In this document: positions 15,637 to 23,802 of the stretch, piece after piece | How the letters are laid out: each line of letters begins with the position of its first letter | How positions within the stretch are numbered: position 1 is the first letter of the stretch | Source: CALMEC01 sp964531025 | Lineage (GTDB): Bacteria; Actinomycetota; Thermoleophilia; Miltoncostaeales; Miltoncostaeaceae | DNA length: 64,000 nucleotides | Reading direction: 5' to 3' | Assembly (NCBI GenBank): GCA_964531025.1 | Contig: CAZHDY010000001.1 | Coordinates: 124,001-188,000 of the forward strand | Program-made: the position numbers and the translations under genes | Notes under the pieces: model-generated | What the model saw: the letters and a program-made list of their open reading frames with translations, nothing else | What the model was told of the DNA's origin: nothing | Databases searched by the model: none

Positions 15637-17941
15637 CCAGGAGCTCCACGGCGGCTGACAGGTCCTGGGTCCGATCGAGCATCCCCGCGAAGAGGTCACC
15701 CTGTAGCGCGACTCGTTCGGCAACGGCCTCGATCGTGAACCGTGACGGGTCCACACCGTCGGCGAGCTCGTCCCACGTCACCGGTGTCGACACCGTCGCC
15801 GCCGCCACGGGACGCAGCGAATACACGCTCGCGATGGTCTTGCCGTACCCGTTCTGGTTGGCGTCGATGTAGATGCGCCCGCCACGCCGCGCGATGGCCG
15901 TCTCGATCGTCGCGCGCTTCGGATGGCGGGCAACCACCTGGCGTGCCACGACCCCGGCGAACAGTCGCACGGCCTCGTGGGGAGTCGGAGACACCGGCAC
16001 CATCACGTGGATCCCGCGCGATCCGGAGGTCTTCACGTGAGAGCGCAGGCCCAGATCACCCAGCACCTCCCGGATGATGAGTGCGAGCTCCGTGATCGCC
16101 GTGAACGGTATGCCGTCGGGCGGATCGAGGTCGAACAGCACGTGGTCGGCGCGGTCCGGCGTCGCCGCCCGGGCGTGCCAGGGATTGAGATCGATGCAGC
16201 CCAGGTTGACCATCCACAGAAGACTCAGCGGGTCGGTCACGACAGCGTAGGTGATCTCGTCGTCCGACTTCTGCAGGGTCACCCGCTCCAGCCACGAGGG
16301 CGCCCCGTCCGGCAGCTGATGCTGGAAGAAGAACGGCTGATCCCAGCCGTTGGGGTAGCGCTTCAGGACGAACGGACGGCCCGCGATGTGTGGCATCAGC
16401 ACCGGCGCCATCCGCGCATAGTGGTCGAGCACATCCCCCTTCGTGATACGCGGTGACGCCCAGAAAGGCTTCGTGAGGTTGGTGAGGCGGATCTCGCGGT
16501 CTCCGTCGCGCAGCCGCAGTTCCTCGCGGTCGGCGTCGATGATCCGCTGCGAAACGGGATCGGGTTCGTGCTCCGCGAGCCCCAGGAACACCGGGTGGCG
16601 CAGCAGTCCGTCATCGGTGCGGTCGGAGTATGCGACCCGACAGGTGATCCGGGGATTCACCCAGACGGATCCCTTCGGCTGATCCGCGACGTCTGCGAAC
16701 GGAGGGGTGTCCGTGGTGATCCGGTCGAGAGCCCGCCGGATGTCGCGCGAGGAGGCGTCGGTGAAACCCGAGCCCACCCGTCCGATCGGGACGAGGTGGT
16801 CGCCTCGACGCTCGCCGATGATGAGCGCGCCGAAGGTCGCGCGTCGCGACCCCTCACCCGGCGTGTACCCACAGACGAGCGCCTCCGTCTCGCGCCGGTA
16901 CTTGATCTTCAGCCAGTTGCCGGTGCGCGCTCCGGGTTCGTATGTGCTGCTCCGTCGCTTGGCGATGATTCCTTCGGCACCGGCCGACGACACGGCCTCG
17001 TAGAGCGCGAGACCGGCACCGACCACGTCGTCCGAGACCATGACGTGACCGCTCGCCGCCGGCAGGATGCGCCGCAGCAGATCGCGGCGCTCGTCGTAGG
17101 GGCGATCGAGTATCCACTGCCCGTCGACGTAGAGCACGTCGAACACGGCGAAGGTCACCGTTCCGCGTCCGGTCTGCAGATCCTGGAAGACCGCACGGCC
17201 CTTCTCGTCCAGAACCACGACCTCACCGTCCAGGACCGCCTCCTGAGCGTCGATCCCGTGACGCAGGTCACCCAGTGACGAGAAGCGTGCCGTGAGATCA
17301 CGCCCGGTGCGGCTTCGAAGCTCGGTCCCGTCGGATGTGACGAGCGCCAGTGCACGGAATCCGTCCCACTTCACCTCGAACGACCAGCCGTCATCGTCGA
17401 AGGCCTCATCCGCCGTCTGCGCGAGCATGGGGCGCATCTCACGGAAGCGCCGCACCGGGTCCGGGGTACCCTCACCGGCGGCGCCGGCCATGAACACGAG
17501 CCACTCGTCGCGCCCCTCGCGCCCGCGGGTCCGCACCAGGTGGTACTCGGTACGGACCACCTCGCCGTGCAGGACGATCTTGATCTCGGCCTCGTCGATC
17601 AGGATGGGCTCGAAGGTTCCGTGGTCCCAGATCGTCATGCGGCCGGCGCCGTACTCGCCCGCGGGGATCTCGCCCGTAAAGGTGAGGTATTCGACGGGAT
17701 GGTCCTCGGTCCGCACGGCCAGTCGTTTCAGCCCGCGGCGAAGGGGCAGTCCCTTCGGGACCGCCCACGACAGGAGCCGCCCCTCGTGCTCGAGCCGCAG
17801 GTCGTAGTGGAGGGCCCGCGCCGCATGCCGCTGGACGACGAACCGCGGCTGATCGACCTCGGACGTGTCGGTGCCCGCCGCGGGTTCGGGCGTACGGGCG
17901 AAGTCCCGTTTCTCCCGGTATTCGGCGAGCGGATCGGTCAC
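15629..17941 (-). CDS. ligD: ATP-dependent DNA ligase D (phosphoesterase-ligase-polymerase)
   Basis: Bacterial NHEJ enzyme, 770 aa. The N-terminal 3'-phosphoesterase domain (about 5-160) has H39, H45, D47, R49 (HYDLRLE) and H81. The ligase domain (about 170-450) has the adenylated lysine K191 in EVKWDGF. The C-terminal primase-polymerase domain (about 475-770) has FDLDPPDG (metal-binding DxD), KTSGSRGIHVMVP and FSLRP-like YSLRPVAAA. The PE-Lig-Pol order is that of Pseudomonas LigD, unlike mycobacterial Pol-PE-Lig. GTG start overlapping the upstream stop by 4 nt. No ku gene is in the window. Confidence 0.94.
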   Translation of the reverse strand: MTDPLAEYREKRDFARTPEPAAGTDTSEVDQPRFVVQRHAARALHYDLRLEHEGRLLSWAVPKGLPLRRGLKRLAVRTEDHPVEYLTFTGEIPAGEYGAGRMTIWDHGTFEPILIDEAEIKIVLHGEVVRTEYHLVRTRGREGRDEWLVFMAGAAGEGTPDPVRRFREMRPMLAQTADEAFDDDGWSFEVKWDGFRALALVTSDGTELRSRTGRDLTARFSSLGDLRHGIDAQEAVLDGEVVVLDEKGRAVFQDLQTGRGTVTFAVFDVLYVDGQWILDRPYDERRDLLRRILPAASGHVMVSDDVVGAGLALYEAVSSAGAEGIIAKRRSSTYEPGARTGNWLKIKYRRETEALVCGYTPGEGSRRATFGALIIGERRGDHLVPIGRVGSGFTDASSRDIRRALDRITTDTPPFADVADQPKGSVWVNPRITCRVAYSDRTDDGLLRHPVFLGLAEHEPDPVSQRIIDADREELRLRDGDREIRLTNLTKPFWASPRITKGDVLDHYARMAPVLMPHIAGRPFVLKRYPNGWDQPFFFQHQLPDGAPSWLERVTLQKSDDEITYAVVTDPLSLLWMVNLGCIDLNPWHARAATPDRADHVLFDLDPPDGIPFTAITELALIIREVLGDLGLRSHVKTSGSRGIHVMVPVSPTPHEAVRLFAGVVARQVVARHPKRATIETAIARRGGRIYIDANQNGYGKTIASVYSLRPVAAATVSTPVTWDELADGVDPSRFTIEAVAERVALQGDLFAGMLDRTQDLSAAVELLDA

Positions 17942-18960
17942 CGGCGGCCGAAGGCGTCGATGATCCCGTTCTGCCAGTGGGCGGTGGCGGCGAGGTCCTG
18001 CCCGTGATGGGGGGCCACGAGCCACATGCGCTCGACCCGTCCGTCGTACCGGGCGACGGCGGCGCGCACCTCCTCCCGGGTGCCCGCGGCCGAGAACGCG
18101 TCCACCATCTCCCGTCCGACGGCGTCGGCGAGGGAGCCGTGGTCGCCTTTGAGGAATGCACGACGGATCGGCCCCAGCCGGTCGCCGAACCCGTGCTGGC
18201 TGAACATGCGCTCGTAGGTCTTCACCGTGGCGTAGAAGCCGATCGAGAGTGCCGCGGCCTCCCGGGCACGCTCCGGATCGTCGTCGTCGCGGGCGACGAT
18301 CATGGCCCCGGCGATGGGTGGAGGCTCACGGTCAGCCCGATCGGCACCGCGCACGATGGCAGGACGCAGCTCCTCGTCCAGCCACCGAAGTGACGTGGCC
18401 GGGTGATCCAGGAATCCGTCTGATACCTCGCCGGCCAGCGCCGCCATGCGCGGCAGAACGGCGGCCAGCCAGATCGGAATGTTCCTCCGGCGGGCCGCGA
18501 ACGGCCGGCGGTAGCCCACCACCCGGATCGCCACGTGGTCACCGGGGCTCATGGCATCCCGCTTCTCGGCCAGAGCGGCCACGACCTCGCGCACCGCCGC
18601 GACGGTTTCGCGCATCCGGGTGACCGGCGGGTCGTATTCCGGCACGGCATGCCAATCCTGGTTCAGGCGGCGAACCCCGGCGCCCAGCCCGATGACGGCA
18701 CGCCCGTCGCTGATCTCGTCCAGGTCGAGCGCCTCCAGGGCGAGCACGAACGGGCTGCGCGTGAAGGCCAGAGCGATGCCGGTTGCGAGCTCGACGCGCT
18801 TCGTGACCGTTGCCGCCACTGCGAGCGGAATGGTCGACGAGCGATAGAGCTCGGGGGCCCAGAGCCGGTCGAATCCGGCGGCGTCGGCCCGTTCCGCCAA
18901 CGCGATGAGCTCAGCGGCGCTGCCACCCGCGAACTCCAGATCGAAGCGCATTTCGGTCAT
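17938..18960 (-). CDS. Luciferase-like (LLM) flavin-dependent oxidoreductase
   Basis: 340-aa TIM-barrel oxidoreductase of the bacterial-luciferase/F420-dependent family. Family features include ALAERADAAGFDRLWAPELY, LATGIALAFTRSPFVLALEALDLDEISDGRAVIGLGAG and IPIWLAAVLPRMAALAGEVSDGFL. Whether it uses FMN or F420 cannot be judged from sequence. It precedes ligD with a 4-nt overlap, an unexpected operon partner. A near -10 sequence GATACT ends 7 nt before the ATG. Confidence 0.87.
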   Translation of the reverse strand: MTEMRFDLEFAGGSAAELIALAERADAAGFDRLWAPELYRSSTIPLAVAATVTKRVELATGIALAFTRSPFVLALEALDLDEISDGRAVIGLGAGVRRLNQDWHAVPEYDPPVTRMRETVAAVREVVAALAEKRDAMSPGDHVAIRVVGYRRPFAARRRNIPIWLAAVLPRMAALAGEVSDGFLDHPATSLRWLDEELRPAIVRGADRADREPPPIAGAMIVARDDDDPERAREAAALSIGFYATVKTYERMFSQHGFGDRLGPIRRAFLKGDHGSLADAVGREMVDAFSAAGTREEVRAAVARYDGRVERMWLVAPHHGQDLAATAHWQNGIIDAFGRR

Positions 18961-19033
18961 GCCTTCGAGTATCCCAGGTGGGGATGGGGAGTCGGTCGAC
19001 GGGCATGAGCCCGCCGACCGGGGAAGCCTCCCG

Positions 19034-20269
19034 TTACCGCACGCCGTAGTGCGTGTTCACCGACCCGACGTACGCTTTGGTGTCCTCGTAGAGCCCACGA
19101 GAGGTGACCGAGCTCAGCCCCTGGTAGTAGCTCGCGATGGCGAGGTCACGACTTGGTGCCCGACGGAGGAGGTAGCCGAGGTAGGCCGCCCCGCCGTCGA
19201 TGTTGTCCTTCACATTGGTGGGATCGATCGATCGACCCAAGACCGCCGGACCGAGCCAGCGCGCCGTGTCGGGCATGAGCTGCATGACCCCGACCGCTCC
19301 CACGCTCGACCGGGCTCCCTGCCACCAGCCGCTCTCCTGCCAGGCGATCGCACGCACGAGAGCCGGGTCCACCCCGTAGTTGGCAGCACTCTGATCGATC
19401 ATGGCGGCGACCTGGTCCCGGCTCGGGTGCCCGCCCCAGCCCGCCGTCTGCGCCGTGATCGGCGTCATCCCTGTCGTGTTCACCGACGTGCCGCTCGTGG
19501 AGGCGGGGATGGAAAGACGCGTTCCGGCGACCACCATGTTCGGGTTTGCAATGCCGTTTGCCTTGGCGATGGCCTGAGCGCTCGTCCCGTAGCGCGCCGC
19601 GATGGCTCCGAGGTTCTCACCCGGCTGCACCGTGTGGCCCGAACCACCGGACGACGACGAGGTCGAGAGCGAGGCGTTCGTCATCCGCGGCAGCCCCGAG
19701 ACGCGGAGGGTGCGACCGGCGACCACCATGTTGGGGTCGTTGATGCCGTTCGCCAGGGCGATGGCCTGCGTGGTGGTGCCGTACCGGGCGGCGATGGAAC
19801 CGAGGTTCTCACCCGGCTGCACCGTGTGACCGCCACCGGAGGTCGATCCGCTGGACGATGACGATGACGTTGCCGCGACACCCGAGACCCGGATGCGTGT
19901 TCCGGCAACCACCATGTCGGGATTCGTGATCCCGTTGGCCTGTGCGAGGGCACGAGCCGAGGTGCCGTAGCGGGCGGCGATGGAACCGAGGTTCTCACCG
20001 GGCTGCACCGTGTGCGAGCCGGACGACGAGTAGGAAGTCGACGATCCCGAACCGGACGACGACGGAACGGCGATCGTGGATCCGGCGATGATCATGCCGG
20101 GGTCCGAGATCCCGTTGTAAATCGCGATCGCCTGGGCGCTCACGCCGTACCGCTGTCCGATGGCGCTGAGGGTCTCACCGGGCTGCACCGTGACGCGCAC
20201 GGCGGCCGAGGCCGCCGCCGGAACGATGGCGGTGAGGAGCATCAATATGAGAAATCGGATCTTTCGCAT
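19034..20269 (-). CDS. Secreted lytic transglycosylase with four LysM domains
   Basis: 411 aa. A signal peptide (MRKIRFLILMLLTAIVPAAASA) is followed by four LysM repeats, each starting VQPGE(T/N)L and separated by Ser/Gly-rich linkers (about residues 24-70, 82-128, 143-189 and 208-254). A C-terminal SLT/lysozyme-like domain (about 285-405) has the catalytic glutamate in AIAWQESGWW and VGAVGVMQLMPDTARWLG. The LysM repeats bind peptidoglycan and the SLT domain cleaves it. The three inner repeats are nearly identical, suggesting recent duplication. The start was chosen at the signal peptide. Confidence 0.93.
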   Translation of the reverse strand: MRKIRFLILMLLTAIVPAAASAAVRVTVQPGETLSAIGQRYGVSAQAIAIYNGISDPGMIIAGSTIAVPSSSGSGSSTSYSSSGSHTVQPGENLGSIAARYGTSARALAQANGITNPDMVVAGTRIRVSGVAATSSSSSSGSTSGGGHTVQPGENLGSIAARYGTTTQAIALANGINDPNMVVAGRTLRVSGLPRMTNASLSTSSSSGGSGHTVQPGENLGAIAARYGTSAQAIAKANGIANPNMVVAGTRLSIPASTSGTSVNTTGMTPITAQTAGWGGHPSRDQVAAMIDQSAANYGVDPALVRAIAWQESGWWQGARSSVGAVGVMQLMPDTARWLGPAVLGRSIDPTNVKDNIDGGAAYLGYLLRRAPSRDLAIASYYQGLSSVTSRGLYEDTKAYVGSVNTHYGVR

Positions 20270-20672
20270 GGAGAGCGACTTTCGGTCGGTGAACGTGGCG
20301 GAGTCTTCGGCATGCCGCGTCCCCTGTGAAGCCCTCCCCGGTCCCTCCCGCCTCCCTCCGTTTTCCGAGGGGGTCCCTCCCACCGTCCGCCCCCTCTCCC
20401 CCGGTCAGAACCCCCTGCATATAGGACAGTTCTTCCGGGGTGAACCACGCGTTGCAGCCAGCAGCGCGCGAAACACTGTGTGCGACCCGCTCGCGGGCTC
20501 AAGTGCCACCTGAGGGTTTTCCCTCATCGGCGGGCCGGGAGGTGCGTCACGCGGCATGGGTAACCTGACATGAGTCGTGTCAGATCACTGGTCGGGCCAC
20601 CCATCGCAGAGGTCGTCGCACGTCACGAATCGGCGCCCATGCGCCATCGCCAGCGGCCCCATCGGAGGGCTG
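20270..20672. other. 403-nt intergenic region upstream of the LysM gene
   Basis: No gene seen. It holds two perfect small palindromes, CCCGCtcGCGGG-type near 20486-20497 and TGAGGG-TTTT-CCCTCA near 20512-20527, plus a pyrimidine-rich tract (20335-20400). Cell-wall hydrolase genes in actinobacteria often carry c-di-AMP (ydaO) leaders, but I could not find that aptamer's conserved core here. Confidence 0.4.
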
Positions 20673-21764
20673 TCAGCCGGCGAGTCCCAGGAATACCGCC
20701 ATGCGCTCGAGCTCCTCATCGAGAGCCGCGGCGAACGCCGGATGCGAGGGAGGACTCCCCGCCTCGTAGCCCAGGTCGACGGTGAGATCACCGTCACGCA
20801 CGGCGAGGTTACCCCAGCCGACGACCCGGTCGCGCCATAGGAGCGGCAGCGCGTAGTAGCCGCGGACGCGCTTCGCCGCCGGCGTGTACGCCTCGAACCG
20901 GTACTCCCAGCCCCACAGATGCGCAAACCGTCGGCGGTCCCAGACGATGGGGTCGAAGGGTGCCAGCAGGCGCACCGTGTTGCGCGGTGTCCACCGCCGG
21001 GCCGCCGGGTCCTCACCGTCCGGCCAGTAGTAGTCCTCTCCGTCCACCGTGGCCCATGCGTAGCGGGTCTTGGCCGCCGAGAGCGCCTCCGCCCGAGCGG
21101 AGATCCACTGGCGGGCGCCGTACCTCACGAGGAGGGACGTCAGCTCCGCAAACGTCCTGCGCGGGACCGGCGCGTAGAGGCCGACGATGACGTCGAGCAG
21201 CCGTGTGAGACCCTCCACGGGATCGACGACCTCATCTGGACTCTCAGCGACGGCGTAGGTGCGGGTTCCGGAGACACGAGCGTGCACCCGCAGCATCCCT
21301 CGGTGGTGCATGCCGTCCAGCAGCTGGGTACTCGCGTTGGACTGGCCGCCGAACCAGTTGGTGACCCGTCCGTGCTGGAAGTGAGCCTCCACCTCCCGTG
21401 GATGAACCACTCCACGCGCGCGGACGAACTCCAGCACCTCCGTGGCGTTCTGCTCCTGCTCGGGGGTCCACGCCCTTCGGGGTGCGCGCGGATGCATCAG
21501 GCGGGCGACGTCGCGCGGGAGGTAGCCGTAGTTGACGAAGGCGTCCTCCTCCAGCGGCAGCCGGACGTAGGACCGCTCCAGCTCTCCTGCCCGGTAGCGC
21601 GACACCCGGTGGCGGAGGATGAGGTCCTGCGCCCGGGCGGGCGCCCGGATGGGGTCGGCCTGGACGAACCCCAGCCGCTGAACGGCCTTCAGAAGGGTGG
21701 TCGGCCGGAACAGGGTCCGGGCCACCGCGTAACGGCGCAGCTGGTTCAGCGTGACCCGACTCAT
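20673..21764 (-). CDS. Winged-helix DNA glycosylase-like protein (AlkX/YcaQ-AlkZ superfamily, HTH_42)
   Basis: 363 aa, the usual length for the HTH_42 family. Three winged-helix units form the fold. Near residue 35 the sequence GFVQADPIRAPARAQDL has the Q-x-D pattern used for catalysis in YcaQ/AlkX interstrand-crosslink glycosylases (AlkZ has QxQ). Other family features are YVRLPLEEDAFVNYG, RLLAPFDPIVWDR and VVGWGNLAVRDG. A role in unhooking alkylation crosslinks is inferred. ATG 21764 chosen; upstream residues are not conserved. Confidence 0.82.
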   Translation of the reverse strand: MSRVTLNQLRRYAVARTLFRPTTLLKAVQRLGFVQADPIRAPARAQDLILRHRVSRYRAGELERSYVRLPLEEDAFVNYGYLPRDVARLMHPRAPRRAWTPEQEQNATEVLEFVRARGVVHPREVEAHFQHGRVTNWFGGQSNASTQLLDGMHHRGMLRVHARVSGTRTYAVAESPDEVVDPVEGLTRLLDVIVGLYAPVPRRTFAELTSLLVRYGARQWISARAEALSAAKTRYAWATVDGEDYYWPDGEDPAARRWTPRNTVRLLAPFDPIVWDRRRFAHLWGWEYRFEAYTPAAKRVRGYYALPLLWRDRVVGWGNLAVRDGDLTVDLGYEAGSPPSHPAFAAALDEELERMAVFLGLAG

Positions 21765-21852
21765 GCGAGCGGATGCTAGTGCGAGGAAGCCTGACGGAGC
21801 TCCGGTACCGAGCACCACGATCCCGTCGAACCGCGCTGGAACCCATTAATGG

Positions 21853-21867
21853 AGTGTTCGATACACT
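21853..21867. promoter_or_regulatory. Dyad operator over the promoter of the membrane-protein/TetR operon
   Basis: AGTGT-TCGAT-ACACT is a perfect 5-5-5 dyad with further symmetry in flanking AT bases (ATTAAT left, AATAA right). TACACT (21862-21867) could be the -10 box, so the operator would cover it. The regulator encoded two genes downstream is a TetR protein, making autoregulation the simplest reading. Confidence 0.55.
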
Positions 21868-21894
21868 AATAACCGTCCCACGATGAAGGGCCGC

Positions 21895-22611
21895 ATGGAC
21901 CGCCGCACCTATCGCCTCCGGCATGAGGGTTCCGAACTCACCGTCGAGGTCTGGCTGGAGGGCTCGCACAATCACGCGCGCCTGCTGATCGACGGCACCG
22001 AGGCCGCCGCCGGGCGCACCGACGAGGCCGGACACGTGGACCTCACGGTCGACGGCGGGCCGCATGTCAAGGCGCAGTTCTGGTGGAAGGGCCGCGTCTG
22101 GAAGGTCGCGCTGGTCGAGAAGGGTCCCCTGAAGTCGATCCGGATCGCGTTCGAACCCCCAGCCGGTACGCGGGCCGCCCGTTCGTACGCCTTCGGGCAA
22201 CGTCACCCCGGGCTGTACGCCGCGCGACACGTGGTGATCAACGTCGGAGGGACGATCGCGGCGATCCTGGGCATCGGCGTGCTGGTGAGCGCCTTCTTCG
22301 GCCGTCTTCTCCCCTCCCTCGACCTCAGCATCCCGCTGCCCGACATCGACGCACCCGACTGGCTCAGGTGGCTCGACCCGGGCACCTACCTCGCCCCGGT
22401 CGCGCGGTGGATCGCCGGCTGGATGCCGGACCTCTCGTTCCTGAACGGGTTCGGAAAGTGGGGCGGCTACGTGATCGGGTTCCTCATCGCCTGTGCGGTG
22501 GCCGTCCAGGAATACCGACGCCGGAAGCGGCGCCTCGAAGATGACGGCTCCCCTGCCGAGCACCGGCACGACGGCCCGGAAGGCGGTGAGCCCGATGGCG
22601 CGGACCGTTGA
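21895..22611 (+). CDS. Uncharacterised membrane protein, first gene of a TetR operon
   Basis: 238 aa when started at ATG 21895, which has GAAGGG 5 nt upstream; an in-frame ATG at 21883 is the alternative. Residues about 1-95 form a beta-rich soluble domain (YRLRHEGSELTVEVWLEG, VDGGPHVKAQFWWKGRVWKVALVEK). Two hydrophobic helices lie at about 110-130 and 185-205, with a proline-rich stretch between and a charged tail. No family is recognised. It ends 17 nt inside the TetR gene, and the operator sits just upstream. Confidence 0.75.
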   Translation: MDRRTYRLRHEGSELTVEVWLEGSHNHARLLIDGTEAAAGRTDEAGHVDLTVDGGPHVKAQFWWKGRVWKVALVEKGPLKSIRIAFEPPAGTRAARSYAFGQRHPGLYAARHVVINVGGTIAAILGIGVLVSAFFGRLLPSLDLSIPLPDIDAPDWLRWLDPGTYLAPVARWIAGWMPDLSFLNGFGKWGGYVIGFLIACAVAVQEYRRRKRRLEDDGSPAEHRHDGPEGGEPDGADR

Positions 22612-23206
22612 CCCCGTGCGGCATGCCGCACGACGTGGCCAGATCATCGAGGCCGCCGCCGAGGTGTTCGCCGAGTACGGATACGACCGCGCCACCACGG
22701 CCGCGATCTGCCGGCGTGCGGGAGTCGGCTCGGGCACCCTGTTCCACTATTTCGCCGACAAGCGGGCGATCTTCCTCGCCATCGTCACCGACGACCTCAC
22801 CGCCAACACCGCGCACCTGGAGCGCCTCGACCGGACAGACCCCGCCGTGGCCCTGACCGAGGTCCTCGATCTGCTCACCGCCGACTACGGTGATCCCGTC
22901 GCACCCGGGCTCGTGGCCGCGATGATCCAGTTGGCCCACCGTGACGAGGAGTTCGCCGAGGTCCTGATGGCCCTGGACGCCACCGCCCGCGCCGCCGTCC
23001 GGTCGCTGATCTCCCAGGGCCAGGCGAGCGGCGTGTTCACCGCACCGGTCGATCCGCAGCGCGCGGCCCGGTGGATCGTCACCCTCGTCGACGCCGGCTA
23101 CCTCAGCGGCGACGATGCGACCTTCGAGGCGGCCGCCGATCGCCGTGAGCTGCACCGGATCGTCGCCTCCTACCTCGGCTGGTCATCCTCGGCCGCCGAT
23201 GGATGA
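22595..23206 (+). CDS. TetR-family transcriptional regulator
   Basis: 203 aa. The N-terminal HTH (about 15-62) shows RRGQIIEAAAEVFAEYGYDRATTAAICRRAGVGSGTLFHYFADKRAIF, the classic TetR_N layout. The ligand domain has no specific match. ATG 22595 lies 17 nt before the stop of the membrane-protein gene, so both are cotranscribed. The dyad at 21853 is its probable operator. Confidence 0.9.
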   Translation: MARTVDPVRHAARRGQIIEAAAEVFAEYGYDRATTAAICRRAGVGSGTLFHYFADKRAIFLAIVTDDLTANTAHLERLDRTDPAVALTEVLDLLTADYGDPVAPGLVAAMIQLAHRDEEFAEVLMALDATARAAVRSLISQGQASGVFTAPVDPQRAARWIVTLVDAGYLSGDDATFEAAADRRELHRIVASYLGWSSSAADG

Positions 23207-23535
23207 GCACGTGACGGGTCCCCGGGCGTTCCGACATCGTCCTTCGACCATTCCGTGTGGTCGTCCATGCGCTCCGCATAGTGCTCCAGGGTCGGGATGA
23301 CGGCCGGTCCCTCGGTCTGTGCCCGGGCGATCACGAGCGCGAGCGTGTCGAGCAGGCCGTTCAGAGCGATCTCGAGGGCCTCAACGATCTGCGTTCCGCT
23401 CAGACCGGTGTCGATGAGGGTCCGATAGCCGGCCTCCTCGACGTCAAATACGTGTGGCGCCGGGGGCGGACGCCACATGTTGAGGTCGAGAAGCCACGGG
23501 TGGCACCGATAGAGCACGCTCAGCTCGCGGGTCAT
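23170..23535 (-). pseudogene. Remnant of a second TetR regulator (C-terminal ligand domain only)
   Basis: The minus-strand frame from 23535 reads MTRELSVLYRCHPWLLDLNM, then WRPPPAPHVFDVEEAGYRTL, and on through GLSGTQIVEALEIALNGLLDT, matching the TetR_C all-helical domain. The HTH half is missing: upstream of 23535 the frame runs into sequence that belongs, on the other strand, to an ABC-2 permease remnant. Its 3' end overlaps the intact TetR gene by 37 nt. No start signal is visible. Confidence 0.65.
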
Positions 23536-23763
23536 CTTCCCGCTGCTCCTGCTCGGCGGAATGATGCTTCCCCTCGATACGGGCCCCGAGTGGATGCGGA
23601 TCGTGTCCAAGGCCAACCCGCTGACCTACGTGGTGGACGCCGAGCGCACCCTGTTCACCGGGACGCTCTGGCACGCCGATGTCCTCTGGGCGCGGTGGCC
23701 GCGGTGGTCCTGTGCGTGGTCGGCCTGATCGTCGGCATTCGGATGGTGCGACGGACGGTGTGA
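23528..23763 (+). pseudogene. Remnant of a DrrB-like ABC-2 permease (3' end, frameshifted)
   Basis: The plus-strand frame from 23528 encodes RVIFPLLLLGGMMLPLDTGP and then EWMRIVSKANPLTYVVDAERTLFTG, the conserved end of drug-exporter permeases. Near 23675 the frame shifts, and the expected last helix (GAVAAVVLCVVGLIVGIRMV) is found in the next frame, ending at 23763. The 5' part of the permease and its ATPase are absent. It abuts the TetR_C remnant, as expected after one deletion in a divergent tetR/drrAB locus. Confidence 0.7.
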
Positions 23764-23802
23764 CCTCGGTGATGGAGCCGCGTCGATGGGGACGCGGCTC
23801 CA

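Noticed and set aside
20270..20672. c-di-AMP (ydaO) riboswitch upstream of the LysM gene
   Set aside because: Plausible by gene context, but the conserved aptamer segments could not be found on the minus strand.
21883..21894. ATG 21883 as the start of the membrane protein
   Set aside because: ATG 21895 has GAAGGG at proper distance, while 21883 has no Shine-Dalgarno and its -10 spacing would be about 15 nt.
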